Assembly: GCF_001659605.2 (NCBI RefSeq)
Contig: NC_035172.2
Location: 34,851,916 to 34,915,915, forward strand
From: Manihot esculenta
Lineage: Eukaryota > Streptophyta > Magnoliopsida > Malpighiales > Euphorbiaceae
DNA length: 64,000 bases
Direction of reading: 5' to 3'
Position numbers and translations under genes: made by a program
Part shown: piece after piece, positions 50,401 through 61,118 of the stretch
Layout: each line of letters starts with the position of its first letter
Position numbering within the stretch: position 1 is the stretch's first letter
The notes under the pieces: model-generated
Databases searched by the model: none
Told to the model about the DNA's origin: nothing
Seen by the model: the letters and a program-made list of their open reading frames with translations, nothing else

Positions 50401-50752
50401 TGTTCTGTTCTTATTCTCAAAAGCATAATGATAAAAACCCTTAAAAGATAAACGTGAATGAAAAAATTGGTTTTTTAATGAACTCGTAGAAACTTCTTCT
50501 ATTTTCCATGCTTTAGTTGATTGATATTAGAATGCATTTCTGAGATTACCTCACCTCTTATATTCATGACTTCCATGCTCAAGTTATTACATGATCATGA
50601 TTTTCATGTTAAAACTTTAATTTCAGAGCTGTTCCAACCCATCTGCTGAAGAAAAATCCAAAACTGGTTGCTGGATTGTGGCAGAGGAGGCTGTTGTTGT
50701 CCAATTTGAGAAACCACTGGACGAGTCGGTTCAGCTTGGTTTTTTCTCATGA
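47447..50752 (+). CDS. PDCD2L: PDCD2/TSR4-like protein (programmed cell death 2, C-terminal domain)
   Basis: Seven exons: 47447-47542, 47621-47704, 47781-47878, 47957-48252, 48477-48711, 49596-49800, 50627-50752. They give 1140 nt and 379 residues. The family (yeast Tsr4, animal PDCD2/PDCD2L) chaperones ribosomal protein uS5 during 40S assembly, in cytosol and nucleus. An N-terminal zinc-binding stretch has CGAC at 48-51 and CGKKLC, then [20 protein letters not shown]. An acidic linker ([14 protein letters not shown]) follows. The C-terminal domain starts around [18 protein letters not shown], continues across the splice at [12 protein letters not shown], has CKLC at 290-293, and ends [17 protein letters not shown]. 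Two adjacent ATGs open the frame and the first is taken. The long introns 5 (884 bp) and 6 (826 bp) hide the C-terminal exons. Confidence 0.92.
50062..50080. repeat. (GT)n microsatellite
   Basis: A short GT run lies in intron 6 of the PDCD2-like gene. Confidence 0.8.
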
Positions 50753-51393
50753 TCTGGAACATTTCTTCCCAGAATGAAATCAGAGATGTATTTCAAGAAC
50801 ATTCATGACCATTGATTATTTGGTGAGTTATTGTTGGCTATTTTTTTTAAATATACATATTTTTCTGGGTTGTTAGACAAGGGTTAAAAAAAAAAAAAAG
50901 AAGCACTTGGTCTCAGAAGCTCAGCAAAACTCGTACGGTTTCTAGTCTATATTCAATGCTGATTTGATGAAGACAGCCGGTTGTTTTGCTTGTGATGGCT
51001 GTGATACTTAGTGCTGTTATATTAATATTTTTGTCTTTGATATTTAGTTTCTTTTTGTTGTAACAATTCTGAAACTTTAAAGTGTAAATGGAGTTTGTGG
51101 AGGAGCTTAATTTCAGCTCAAAAGTTGAAGACAAACTTCCTTAATTTTTGGGAAGCAAGTAAAGACAAATTTCAGCTTAATTTCTTATTTAAAAGCTAAT
51201 GAAAAATAGAAAGTTGTGTGTCTTTTTCAGGTTTTCTCTCTTTCTTTCCCGTCTTTATCCCATGTTTTTTAAAGTTTCGTAGGAATGATTTTGTAAAAAA
51301 ATAATTTAAATAATTATTTAAAAAATTATTTATGTTTTTTTAAGTTAAAAAAATTAAATTCTTATATTCTAAATAAGATAATTGTTTCGATTT
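50753..51393. other. 3' UTR of the PDCD2-like gene and spacer
   Basis: A likely 3' UTR to about 51200, then AT-rich DNA. No further gene was seen. Confidence 0.4.
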
Positions 51394-52040
51394 AGATGTG
51401 GCTATTGGCTGGTTTTGGTTTGGTTTTAGTTTAAAATTGGCGGTTTGATTTTGGTTTGGTTTTAGTTTAAAATTGGCCGTTTGATTTATTTTTCAATCTC
51501 AATGAAAATCGATTTAATTTAAAATGGTTTAAAATATTTAGTTTTTTAATGATTTTGATTTGATTTTAAAATAGTTATGATTTTAATTTCAATTAAATTT
51601 TAAAATAGTTATGATTTTAATTTTTCATAGTTTTTTATTTTGATTTCAATTAAATTTAAATTATAAATGATTAATTTGATTTAATTTAAAAATAAATTTT
51701 AAATAAAAAAAATAAATATAAAATCTTAAATATTATTTATATATATTTATTAAATAATTAAATTATAAAATATAAAAAAATAATAATATATTTATAATAT
51801 AAAAATAAAATAATATTACATTTCAATGTAAATAATATTTTTATTAGTTAAAAATAAATTTAAATTTAATTATTTGACAATTTAACTTGTCATACATTAA
51901 TTTTAGATGATATGATTTTTTAAAATAATTTATTTAAAAAATAAAAAATCAAATTTAATTGTCAATTTGAATCGATCGGTTTTGGTTAAAAAAAAAGATC
52001 AATTACAATTTCTCTGGTCTAAGATTTTCGATCTATACAG
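51394..52040. mobile_element. AT-rich TIR element, family 2, copy 2
   Basis: It begins agatgtggctattggctggt and repeats ggtttggttttagtttaaaattgg twice in tandem near its left end. It ends gaatcgatcggttttggtta. The structure resembles the block at 335-925. It is non-coding. Confidence 0.45.
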
Positions 52041-52129
52041 CTGGATTAAGTTGGATTAAAATTTCTATATATATATATATAAATTAAATTTAAACGTAAG
52101 TAAATCGTTGATTAAATTACTTGTAAGTA

Positions 52130-52846
52130 AGAGAAGCTCTCCCTTTCTTTGATTCTTCTTTCCCAAGGCTCAGTCTTCTGTTTGCTGCTGGTTTTCTTGA
52201 CTCTCTGTCCCTTTAAGGCAGAGGGAGTTTTGCTACCCTGTTCCGGGAGTGAATTTGCCCTTTCCACTTCTTTGTGGGTTATGTATAAATAAAATTTAAT
52301 TTTTCTAATTTTTTGTGGTAGATTTGTGCTTGTTGGAAAGCTCTCTCAGTAGATCTATCTTGTTGGGTTGCTAGTTCTTCTTTTATCCTTGCATCCAGGG
52401 ACTTTTCACCGGTTTTGAGTTGAAGATTTCAACATCTACTTATTCTGATGATCAAATCTCCAAGCGCTCCTTCGAGTCTCTCTCTGAGAGTTGTAAAGAG
52501 TTCCTTTAGAATCTTTTAATGGGTATCTTTAAGACCTTTATCTACTGCATTTGAAGGTTTTTCTTTTTTTCTCTGCATTTTGTAACCGACTCATGACATA
52601 CCCCATCAAAACCCTCTATTTTAATTTCTTCGTGTTGTTTCATGCTTGCTAATGGAGTTTATGGGAGGTTGGCTTTAGATATGTTCTTCCTCCTTTCTTA
52701 GCGTGGAGTTTTGTGTGCCCTCTGATCTGGTTCTTTTTATTGTAAAGCTTTTTTAAGCTCGATTCGGTGGCCACTTGGAAAAAGCAAGAAATCTGAGAAA
52801 GGTCTTATATCTCTATCTTTAGTTCAAAAAAAAAAAAAAAAACACT
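52130..52846 (+). mobile_element. Possible retroposed segment ending in poly(A)
   Basis: A GC-richer, CT-rich stretch without open frames ends in a 17-18-base A run (about 52826-52845) after ctctatctttagttc. That looks like a LINE 3' UTR or a retroposed transcript. No clear target duplication was found, so the call is tentative. Confidence 0.3.
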
Positions 52847-52849
52847 TAA

Positions 52850-53489
52850 AAGTAGTTCAAGTATGCTTGTTGAAAAAAGAAAATAGTTTAAGTGTTTTAG
52901 TGGAGATTTAAAAAAAAAAAAAGTAATTTAACCTATTAAAAGGGCTAAAAAGATATACCACTAACTAAAATAGGAAAATATCAATATTTTCAAAATATAT
53001 TAGAAAGTTTTTTTTACTTGGTCATAGAGTAATTTTAAATTAAGTAGATAATTTATAAATATTTTAATTATCAGTTTTTACTTTTTTTTAAAGTTGTTGT
53101 TTAACTTATAAATCAAATCAAATCAAATAGCAAATTAATTATAATATTTTACTGATAAGTAAGTTTCATCAACTTATAAACCAAATCAACACCTTCTAAA
53201 TAACGTGAGAAAAAGAAAATATACAACGGTAAGATTAGAGTTTAGTTTGAATTTAGTTGCAAAATGCAACTAAATCCCCTTATTATATTCATATATTCAT
53301 TGTTGTTCATCTGTTTTCATGAGGATTTTTAATAAGTGCCTCCTCAAAATAAGCTTTAAAATTAAATTTGCTATTTTTTTAATTATAAAAATTATTACTT
53401 GCTTGTTGGAGTAATATGTTTTTGACATGAATCATTCAATATCAAAAACTCAGTAGTAAAAACATAAAATAAAATTAATAAACAATAAT
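52850..53489. other. Spacer, 3' flank of the CYP96A gene
   Basis: AT-rich DNA. The right end is probably 3' UTR of the minus-strand P450. Confidence 0.4.
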
Positions 53490-55010
53490 TCAAATCCATC
53501 TCCTGCTAATCCTGACCTTCAATCCATGTTTCATCTGAAGAATAATGGAGATATTTGGAGACACAGGATGATCTTCCACCACCTGAACCTTGTAGTTATG
53601 GATTATAGCCGCCGCCACTGTCTTCATCTGAATGAAAGCCATTTCTTTCCCCAGGCAAGTTCTCGGTCCGGCATTGAAAGCTAGAAACTTGTACGACGGC
53701 TCATGCCTGATCTTTGCTCCTTCTGTAATCCACCTTTCAGGCTTGAATTCCAAGCAGTCTTTTCCCCAGATGGATTCCATCCTCCCCATTGAATACAAAC
53801 AGAGAACTATCTTCATTTCAGGATTCACTCTGTGCCCACTTGGAAGCAAATCTTCGTGGAGAGGAGCCTTGTGCTGAAATGGAACTGGTGGATACAGCCT
53901 TAGAGCTTCACAGATGGCTCCATGAAGATAAACAAGCTTGTTTAGCTCCTCTGGATTGAATATTCGCCAGGTTTCTGCTTCTGTTTCTGGTAAACTTGCT
54001 TTAAGCTCCTCTCTTATCTTGGTTTCTGCTTGCGGATTCTTGGAGATCAGCCATAAGAACCATGTCAGAGCTGAGCTTGTGGTGTCTCTTCCTGCAAGGA
54101 GAAAATTTACTATGGTATCTCGTAGAAATTTGTCGTTTGGTTTTGATCCCATGATTTGGGTCTCTGTCATGTACGATGTTAACAAATCAACACCCTCTGA
54201 TCTGTCGTCTGATGAGAAGGGTGATTGATTGTTGAGTTGTTTTCTTTTTCTGGAGATGTATTCTGCTGATGTACGATCCAGTGTTTTCCAAGCTTTTTTC
54301 ATTTTCCTCTCTTGTCCGATTCCAAGAATTCTCTGCAACTTCCAGAACCATTCAGGCGTTAAGTGCCTGAAAAACAAAGTTTCTTCAGCATCATCCATGG
54401 CCTTGGAGAATTCTACTTCTGGGAAATCAATGGACAGGCATCTTGGGTTGTAGCCAGTAACCAATATGCATGTGATATCGAATGTGAATCTCTGAAACAA
54501 ATCTTGCATGTCCACCACTGATCCTTGTTCAGCAACATGATCAAGGACTGGAACTAGCCCTTTCTCCACCATCTCCCGGCTGGTCTTCACCAAAAACTGA
54601 TGAAACCGCCGATGATTAATCAAAGCCTGAGCGAGTTTTCTCTGGTTCTTCCACCATTCAGAATCCGAATTGAAAATCCCAGTTCCCAGAACGTCAAAAA
54701 TCTTGGAAAACTCGGGTCCTTTAGGGAAATTTGAGAAGTTTGAGCTCATTATGTAGTGGACATTGGCTGGATCAACTGTGCCTAACAATTTTACTCTGGA
54801 AAACCAAGGGCCTAGGTAGAAGAAAGTATGGCCACTTCGCTCAATGACTTCTGTGAACCTCTCGTGAGCTCGGTGAAGGTGGAAGAGAGTGTCCGGCAGC
54901 ATTCCGACGACTGGCCAATATATGGGTTGGCCATTTTTGTTGAGCAAAACGCGAACAACCACAAAGCTAATGATTGCTAAGAAGATCTCAAGAAGGGTTA
55001 CTGAAGCCAT
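53490..55010 (-). CDS. CYP96A: Cytochrome P450, CYP96A family (alkane hydroxylase MAH1-like)
   Basis: An intronless gene of 506 residues, the normal size for CYP96A, whose genes also lack introns. An N-terminal membrane anchor spans about 5-23 (LLEIFLAIISFVVVRVLL). The WPVVGMLPD hinge and the substrate-region phrase GTGIFNSDSEWWKNQRKLA are typical of the CYP86/CYP96 clan. The I-helix AGRDTT is at 306-311, ExxR at 368-371, PERW at 424-427 and the heme loop FNAGPRTCLG at 445-454, with Cys452 as ligand. The best-known member, CYP96A15/MAH1, makes secondary alcohols and ketones from wax alkanes in the stem epidermis. Other members act on fatty chains or aromatic substrates, so the exact substrate is open. 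No disabling change was seen. Confidence 0.93.
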   Translation of the reverse strand: MASVTLLEIFLAIISFVVVRVLLNKNGQPIYWPVVGMLPDTLFHLHRAHERFTEVIERSGHTFFYLGPWFSRVKLLGTVDPANVHYIMSSNFSNFPKGPEFSKIFDVLGTGIFNSDSEWWKNQRKLAQALINHRRFHQFLVKTSREMVEKGLVPVLDHVAEQGSVVDMQDLFQRFTFDITCILVTGYNPRCLSIDFPEVEFSKAMDDAEETLFFRHLTPEWFWKLQRILGIGQERKMKKAWKTLDRTSAEYISRKRKQLNNQSPFSSDDRSEGVDLLTSYMTETQIMGSKPNDKFLRDTIVNFLLAGRDTTSSALTWFLWLISKNPQAETKIREELKASLPETEAETWRIFNPEELNKLVYLHGAICEALRLYPPVPFQHKAPLHEDLLPSGHRVNPEMKIVLCLYSMGRMESIWGKDCLEFKPERWITEGAKIRHEPSYKFLAFNAGPRTCLGKEMAFIQMKTVAAAIIHNYKVQVVEDHPVSPNISIILQMKHGLKVRISRRWI

Positions 55011-55063
55011 TGCTTAAGCTCTGCTTGCTGCTTTGAGCTTTTGAAGCCATATACGGAGCTTCG

Positions 55064-55075
55064 TCTATATAAATA
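55064..55075 (-). promoter_or_regulatory. TATA box of the CYP96A gene
   Basis: The minus strand reads tatatttatatag about 55-65 bp upstream of the ATG at 55010. This gives a short leader of about 25-35 nt. Confidence 0.6.
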
Positions 55076-55682
55076 TAATAAACAAATAGCTTTCCTATTT
55101 CTGTTAGTAAGTAAAACGTCATAAATATGTCAGTGGAATATAAATTTTATAAAATTTATCGGATGATAGTTATATGTTGGAACAAATGAAAACGAAAGGG
55201 AGAAACTAAAAATATTATTGAAAGTTCAAATATCACGACGGTTAGGTATTTGGTATCTAGGCTGAATCTTAGAAGAAAAAACAAACCTCAAAATTCATTT
55301 GAGTGTATTATGCAAGTTGATTCAACAATACACCGTTCAACATGTGATTAAGGTAAATCAAGAATCTAAACTTGTCAGTGAGAAATTTAGTCAGTGAAAA
55401 ACCTAGTCAGTGAGGAGTCTAACACTCATTTGACGTAATAGAAAGTAGGAGAATAAGTTCAGATATACTGTGATTCTATCAACATCGGCGCTTGAAAGGA
55501 ATTAAATGATTGATTGATGATGATGAAATTAAATGATTGACTGACGAATGTATGATTCTATGTGAGAGCGACAAATGATATTATAATAGAGTGTTAGTTA
55601 TGCGTCACTAGAATAAAGAAAAAAAAATACAAAAGGGGAGCGTGATCTCCCTACTAAATTTTTCATAGGGATAGAAATTTTA
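55076..55682. other. Promoter side of the CYP96A gene
   Basis: No gene was seen. Short direct words such as gtcagtgaaaaacctagtcagtgagg repeat near 55370-55410 and may be a small local duplication. Confidence 0.4.
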
Positions 55683-58198
55683 TGTAACAGCCCGGAAACT
55701 GATACCCCTCTGTAATGGCTCCAAACTGCTCGGCGCTAGGATCCAGATCGGCTTAAGGCCGCCTAGACCCGTAGCAAGCCTGCTACTGAACTCTGTGTAC
55801 CTGATTAATCCCATACATGATCCAACTAGAACACTAGCTTTTAAAACTTTTTCTGTAAAACTACCAGGCTTAACCTTAAAACCACAGCCGTAAAGGCCTA
55901 CACCAATGATCTACTACTAAGCTGAAAACATAGAATCCACTCTTAGAGTTCGCATATTACAGGCTAGCCTTGGTTTCTGTTCTGGGTCAAGGGATTTACC
56001 CTTTCTTCCCTCTCAAATGGGTCAAGGGGTTTTATACCCTTTCTTCCCTGATCACTGGAGTTTTATAAATACAGCATATGTTAAGCCTAGCTTGACACAT
56101 TTCTCATCAAGAAACGCAAAACAGGATACATGCATAAACTAGGGATTAAGCAAACACTGGGCAAAGCACAACTCTAGACATTATCACAAGCATACAAACA
56201 AGTATAACATCTATAACATCTATAACATCTCATCCTTAAATCTTACATCATCTTGCATAAACATATACATCAAGCCTCTTTCACATATATACATCAATCT
56301 TCTTTACATGTCACTTTATCAAAACCTAGCTATGCTAGTACAGCCAAACACGGCAACCCATGCTCACTCTGCTATTCTCATAGCTCACTCTGCTGACCTC
56401 TGGCCCTGCAAAACTGGGGTTAAGGGAATGGGGTGAGCTACTAGAGCCCAGTGAGTAGAAACCATAAAACAGTTCATTCATTATATGCTTTCATGGAATG
56501 TGTCATAGCACAAACATCTCACATCTCGGATTAGACATGATCCCAGAACTCCCTCTGTCGGTGCCCGGTCCCTACGGACTCTCAGGTCACTACATGTACT
56601 AGAGCCTGGCCCCTAACTGCGGAGCTCCCAAAGGTCTTCTCGAGCCATAACAGGTAGCGAGCTACTGAGATCGCCTTGGTCCATCCCATCAACAATAATA
56701 ATGTAATGCAGCATCTTCGTGATTTCTAACGCAATACAACCTAGTATCACATGGCATCCATGATGCGTGTCTCATGCTCATACTGTTATGCTCTGTAAAC
56801 ATCAACTTTAAAACATGCATAGTTAGGTCTACTCACCTGAAGCCAAGCTGTGACTAACTCTGAGCCAACTCTCACACTGGAGCTAAACACCTCGCCTCAG
56901 GTCCGATCCTACACAGGTGGATGCACATGAGGTGCCAAACAACGCTAACAGAACTCTAAAACATCTCTTAAACAACTCCCCAAAAACCCCTTAAAAGACC
57001 CTAGAACAATCACACAAAGCATGCAAAAGAAGGCTGGACAGGACACTTTCGGCGGCAGGTTCGGCGGCCGAATGTCCTCTCCAGAGACGAAACTCGCCTA
57101 CTTTCGGCGGCCGAAGCTCCTCTTTCAGCGGCCGAAGCCTTCGGGGGCAAGGTTCGGGGGCCAAAACACACTCCAGAGACGAAAGTCTCTAACCTTCGGC
57201 GGCACCTTCAGCGGCCGAACCTCCCCTCCAGAGACGAAAGTCCAATCCTTCGGGGGCAGGTTGAGGCAGCCGAAACCACCTCCTCAACACGTTCGGCGGC
57301 CGAACCTTCCTTCGGCGGCCGAACCTTGGTTCTCCAGTTAGGCAGAACCGAGCTCACCTCATGCACAACTTCCCCCAAACCTCACTCAACATGCATCTCA
57401 ACACACATAACAAGCATATACTCACATATATGCACAAAGGGGTCCAAAACTACCTAAAAACCCCAACAAACAACACCCATAACACATAAACATACTCATG
57501 CATAAAAACCCTCAAACACATCCTTTTACACCTCACCATGCAACTCTTCCCTTTCCCTCCATAAAACTTGCTTAAAACATTATAAAACACAAGGATCAAC
57601 ACTTACCTCTTCTAGAACAAAGGCTGGTGTGCTCCTAGCTTCAAAACAAGCTTCAAGAACTTCAAGCTCCACAACTTCCTCTTTTTACTCAAAACCTTCA
57701 AAACCATGAAAACTCATGAAAACCTTGCAAGATTTGAGGAAAACACCATGAAAACCTCCCAAGGAGAGCATAACCTCACCTTTGCCCACCAAGAGAGCTT
57801 CCAACACCCTCTATGGCCGGTCAAAGGGGCTTAAATAGGTGGCCAACCGCCTTTCCTTCGGCTGCCGAAACTGCATGCAAAACCATGCAACGTTCGGCGG
57901 CCTAACGTGAAGTTTCGGAAGCCGAACCTATAGCACTTTCGGCGGCCGAACATTACCTTCGGCGGCCGAACATTACCTTCGTCGGCCGAACCTGCATTTT
58001 GCCTCCTTGGTCTTTTCTCTTCAAAACTCATTCCCTTTCCTTTCAAAACCATAAAACACTTAAAACCAACATGTTAGAAAACCTTGAGAAAACCTTGTAA
58101 AAAACTTGAGTTTACCCTTGCAATACCCCTCCAAACGAATCCGACATCCAAAATTCCACCGGACGGTAGGAATTTCGATGCCTGAACGAGCCGGGTGT
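55683..58198 (-). mobile_element. Gypsy-type LTR in reverse orientation
   Basis: Reading the minus strand, it starts near 58198 (acacccggctcgttcagg, first bases lost at the junction) and ends ccgggctgttaca at 55683. In that direction it carries palindrome array 1 (about 57995-57858), then cacctatttaagcc as the TATA region. Array 2 follows (about 57330-57046). The tail is the gctgagctatgagaat / ccattccct / gtatgggattaatcaggtac part seen in the forward LTRs. No primer-binding site flanks its left end, so it is a solo or partial LTR. Confidence 0.75.
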
Positions 58199-58258
58199 AA
58201 TACCCGGCTAGACTCCGGTATCGGAATTCCTACCGTCCGGTGGAATCTCGGATGTCGG
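58140..58258. repeat. Inverted repeat at the head-to-head LTR junction
   Basis: About 55 bp on each side are near reverse complements: ccgacatccaaaattccacc... on the left and ...ggtggaatctcggatgtcgg on the right. They are centred on the shared tgtaa at 58196-58200. The arms are the 5' ends of the two LTRs facing away from each other. Confidence 0.85.
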
Positions 58259-58375
58259 AAGTCTCTAGTAGGGTAGAAACATGTTTTCATAAAATGTTTT
58301 AAGGTATTTCATGGTTTTAAGTATGAAAATTAAATGAGTTTTTGCATGAAAAGTCTTTGGAGGAAAACCCAGGTT

Positions 58376-58530
58376 CGGCCGCCGAAAGTCAAGTTCGGCC
58401 GCCGAACATGCATGCGTTTTGGAGGCACGTTAGGCCCCCGAAAGCATGAGTGAGGGAAGTCTAGGTTCGGCCGCCGAAACCCAAGTTCGGCCGCCGAACA
58501 TGGCATGCATGCGGAAGCACTTTCGGCCCC
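58376..58530. repeat. Array of 13-bp palindromes TTCGGCCGCCGAA, cluster 1 (LTR 1)
   Basis: Four perfect copies of TTCGGCCGCCGAA (6-bp arms around one C) and two altered ones (ttaggcccccgaa, ttcggcccccgaa) lie just upstream of the TATA box. Each contains GCCGCC, the core of the AP2/ERF GCC-box. Confidence 0.9.
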
Positions 58531-58550
58531 CGAACGTGGCCTGGCCAGCC

Positions 58551-58562
58551 ACCTATAAAAGG
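58551..58562 (+). promoter_or_regulatory. LTR 1 TATA box
   Basis: The sequence cctataaaaggg follows palindrome cluster 1 and precedes CT-rich leader sequence. The reverse LTR has cacctatttaag at the equivalent place. Confidence 0.65.
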
Positions 58563-59079
58563 GTCACTTAGCCGAAATGGGCGAGCTTTCTCCCATTTTC
58601 GGCCATAGCTAGCTTCCGACCTCTCTCTCCCCAGATCTTGTGTTCTTTCTCCAAATCTCCTCCATTTTTCTTGAGTTTTCACCTCTCATTGCAAGTTTTG
58701 AGCATCTAAGACAAGTTTTGGAGCTTTGGGAACTCAGGAGCTCATTTGCTTGGATCTCCGAGTTTAGGTCGTCTCTCTCTCGATCTTCAAGAGGTAAGAG
58801 CCGATCTTAAGCTCATTATATGTTTTAAATAAGTTTTATGCTAGATCTATGGGGTAGAAATGCATGTGTAGGTTTTTAGTGAGTTATGGATGATTTTTGA
58901 GTTTATGCAAATGTGGCTTGCAAATGCTTGTGTATGTGTGTTGTAGTTGGGGTTTAAGGTAGTTTGAGACCCCTAGGAGCTTGTATGCATGTTTTGGTTG
59001 AGTTATATGCATGTTGGAAGAGTTAGGAGGCAAATGTGCATAAAGGAGCCAAGTTTCTGCCCTTTGGCAGAAACCAGGT

Positions 59080-59320
59080 TCGGCAGCTGAAGGAGCTTTC
59101 GGCCGCCGAACATGGCTGGGGAGGCAGGCCTTTCGGCTGCCGAAGTTGCCCCCGAAAAGAGACTTTCGTCTCTGTCTGGGACTTTCGGCCGCCGAAGGTG
59201 CCGCCGAACATGCATGAGTTTCGCCTCTGTCTGGGAGTTTCGGCCGCCGAAGGTGCCGCCGAACCTGCCTGACTTTCGGCTCTGGAGGGACCTTCGGCCG
59301 CCGAACCTGCCGCCGAAAGT
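59080..59320. repeat. Palindrome cluster 2 (LTR 1, downstream of TATA)
   Basis: Four perfect TTCGGCCGCCGAA sites and several half or altered sites (ttcggctgccgaa, gtgccgccgaac) are interleaved with gactttcgtctctgtctggg. The cluster is probably within the transcribed leader part of the LTR. Confidence 0.85.
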
Positions 59321-60781
59321 GCCCTGTCCAGCCATTTCTTGCATGTTTTTATGTAGTTGTTTCATGATGTTTTAGGGGGTTTTTGGGGAGTATATTAGAG
59401 TTATGTTTATGTACGTTTGGTCCCTCATTGGAGTCCACCTGTGTAGGTTCGGACCCGAGGAACCGAGGACCCCAGCAGTGAGCCAGCTGCTACAGAGTTT
59501 GTCAGAGCTAGCTAGAGGTGAGTGGAATAAACCTTAAGTTTTAAATTAAATGAAATATGAATTTTGAGCATGATACATGCATCATGAATGCCATGAGATA
59601 TAGTAGGTTGTTTGCATTAGTATTCACGAATATGTTGCATTGCATTTATGATGTTGTTGTGGATTGGTTATTGGATGATCCTTTAGTCCTCATATGGCAT
59701 GATGATGTTACGACATGATATGGTATGGAAGTCTAGGTTGTACCCATTCTACGTCCCTGGCACGATGTAAGAGAAAGTCCAGGTTGTACCCATTCTACGT
59801 CCCTGGCACAGTTGGACTGTATGATATGTTATGTTAAGGGAAAGACCGGTTGTACCCATTCTACGTCCCGGCACAGTTGGACTATGTAAAGGACTATTGG
59901 TGACAATACCATCCGAGATGTGATTAGTTGTGATGTGTTGCATTACATAATGGCATGAAATTTTAATATATGATTTCACTATTCTGCTCACTGGGCTTTG
60001 TAAGCTCACCCCTCTCCCCTAACCCCAGATGTGCAGGTACAGGGTAGACCAGGAGGTTAGCCAGAGTTTTGAAGTATGTCTATGTAATAGCTAGATTGTG
60101 GACATGACATTTGTACTAATGTAATGTAAGAGATTCAGTATGTTATGTAATGAGGTATATTGAGGTTATAGATGTGCTTGACCCTATGAGTATTGTAATC
60201 CCTTGTTGATGCATGATCTTAGATATTTGATGATACAGATGTTAGCCAACTCAACACATGTATATCGCCCATTGGGGCATTGATGAGATCCCACAGAGGG
60301 GTCAAGTTATGATTATGTTTTAGTGCATGCACAGGTTGAGTTTGGTGTATGAGGAATGAATGAAAGAAAAGTTTAATTTTTTATGCATGTTGTTGATCAT
60401 GTATGGGATTATACAGGTTTACAGGTTATGTCAGGCTTGCTACGGGTCCCGGCGGCCTTAAACCGATCTGGATCCTAGCGCCGGTAGCGGTCCGATTTTC
60501 GGGTCGTTACAGAATGGTATCAGAGCCCTAGGTTCATAGGATCGGACCTAGAGTGTCGGGCTCATAGATGTTATAGAAGGTCAAGCACAATAGGAAAATC
60601 ATGTCCACTAGGATAGGATGTGGAGTCCTGTCTTGTTTGATGATGTGAAATGCCATGATTATATACATGTGCATTGATGCTATGATATGAATGATATGCA
60701 TGTGATGAGGGTTCATGTGTGCCCACATGAACCATATGATGCTAATGCTTGCTTGATGTGTACTGTTTTTCAGAAAACAGG

Positions 60782-61118
60782 ATGAGAGGAACTCGTCGAT
60801 CTGCACGATTGACTGGAGTGCCACCTGAGGATGAGGGCACGAGCGCCCGTCCTCCTACATTGCCTAGGGCAATGTCTTGTAGAGCCAACAGAGAAAGGGT
60901 GTCAAGGGACCCTAGAAGGTCTTTTGATGCTAGCAGAAGGGGGACAGATAGAGAAGGAAGTTCTTCAGATGTGAGGGAGGTTACAGGAGAGGATCAGAGG
61001 AGGGATGGGAACCTGGATGTGAGCATGGAGGAAGAGGGGACAAGGGAGTCTCAGGGAGGCGTTCAGGCCTCGGGGTATGGTTTTCCACCCCATTATCCAC
61101 CCTTCCCACAAGGTTCAG
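60782..61118 (+). pseudogene. Truncated Gypsy gag of element 1
   Basis: ATG 60782 opens MRGTRRSARLTGVPPEDEG, the same start as the gag at 62587. About 112 codons continue, then the frame is cut by the next LTR (TGTAATACCC at 61119) and stops within it. The sequence differs from the second gag at many places, so the two elements are not recent duplicates. Confidence 0.85.

Larger units (their letters stand above)
58196..60511 (+). mobile_element. Gypsy 5' LTR 1 (full length, 2316 bp)
   Basis: It begins TGTAATACCCGG and ends CGGGTCGTTACA, followed at once by gaaTGGTATCAGAGC, the tRNA-Met primer-binding site (60515-60526). In order it holds palindrome array 1 (58376-58530), a TATA box cctataaaaggg (58551-58562), a CT-rich transcribed leader, palindrome array 2 (59080-59320), three loose copies of a ttgtacccattctacgtcc repeat (59737-59880) and the U5 tail. 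It looks like a complete promoter-bearing LTR. Confidence 0.88.

Noticed and set aside
57046..59320. Regularly spaced short palindromic repeats resembling a CRISPR array
   Set aside because: Spacers are irregular and repeated too, copies lie in three LTRs, and the genome is eukaryotic.
57021..59375. Open frames with RFGGRFGGR- or RRPKVPP-like repeats
   Set aside because: They are translations of the palindrome clusters in LTR DNA.
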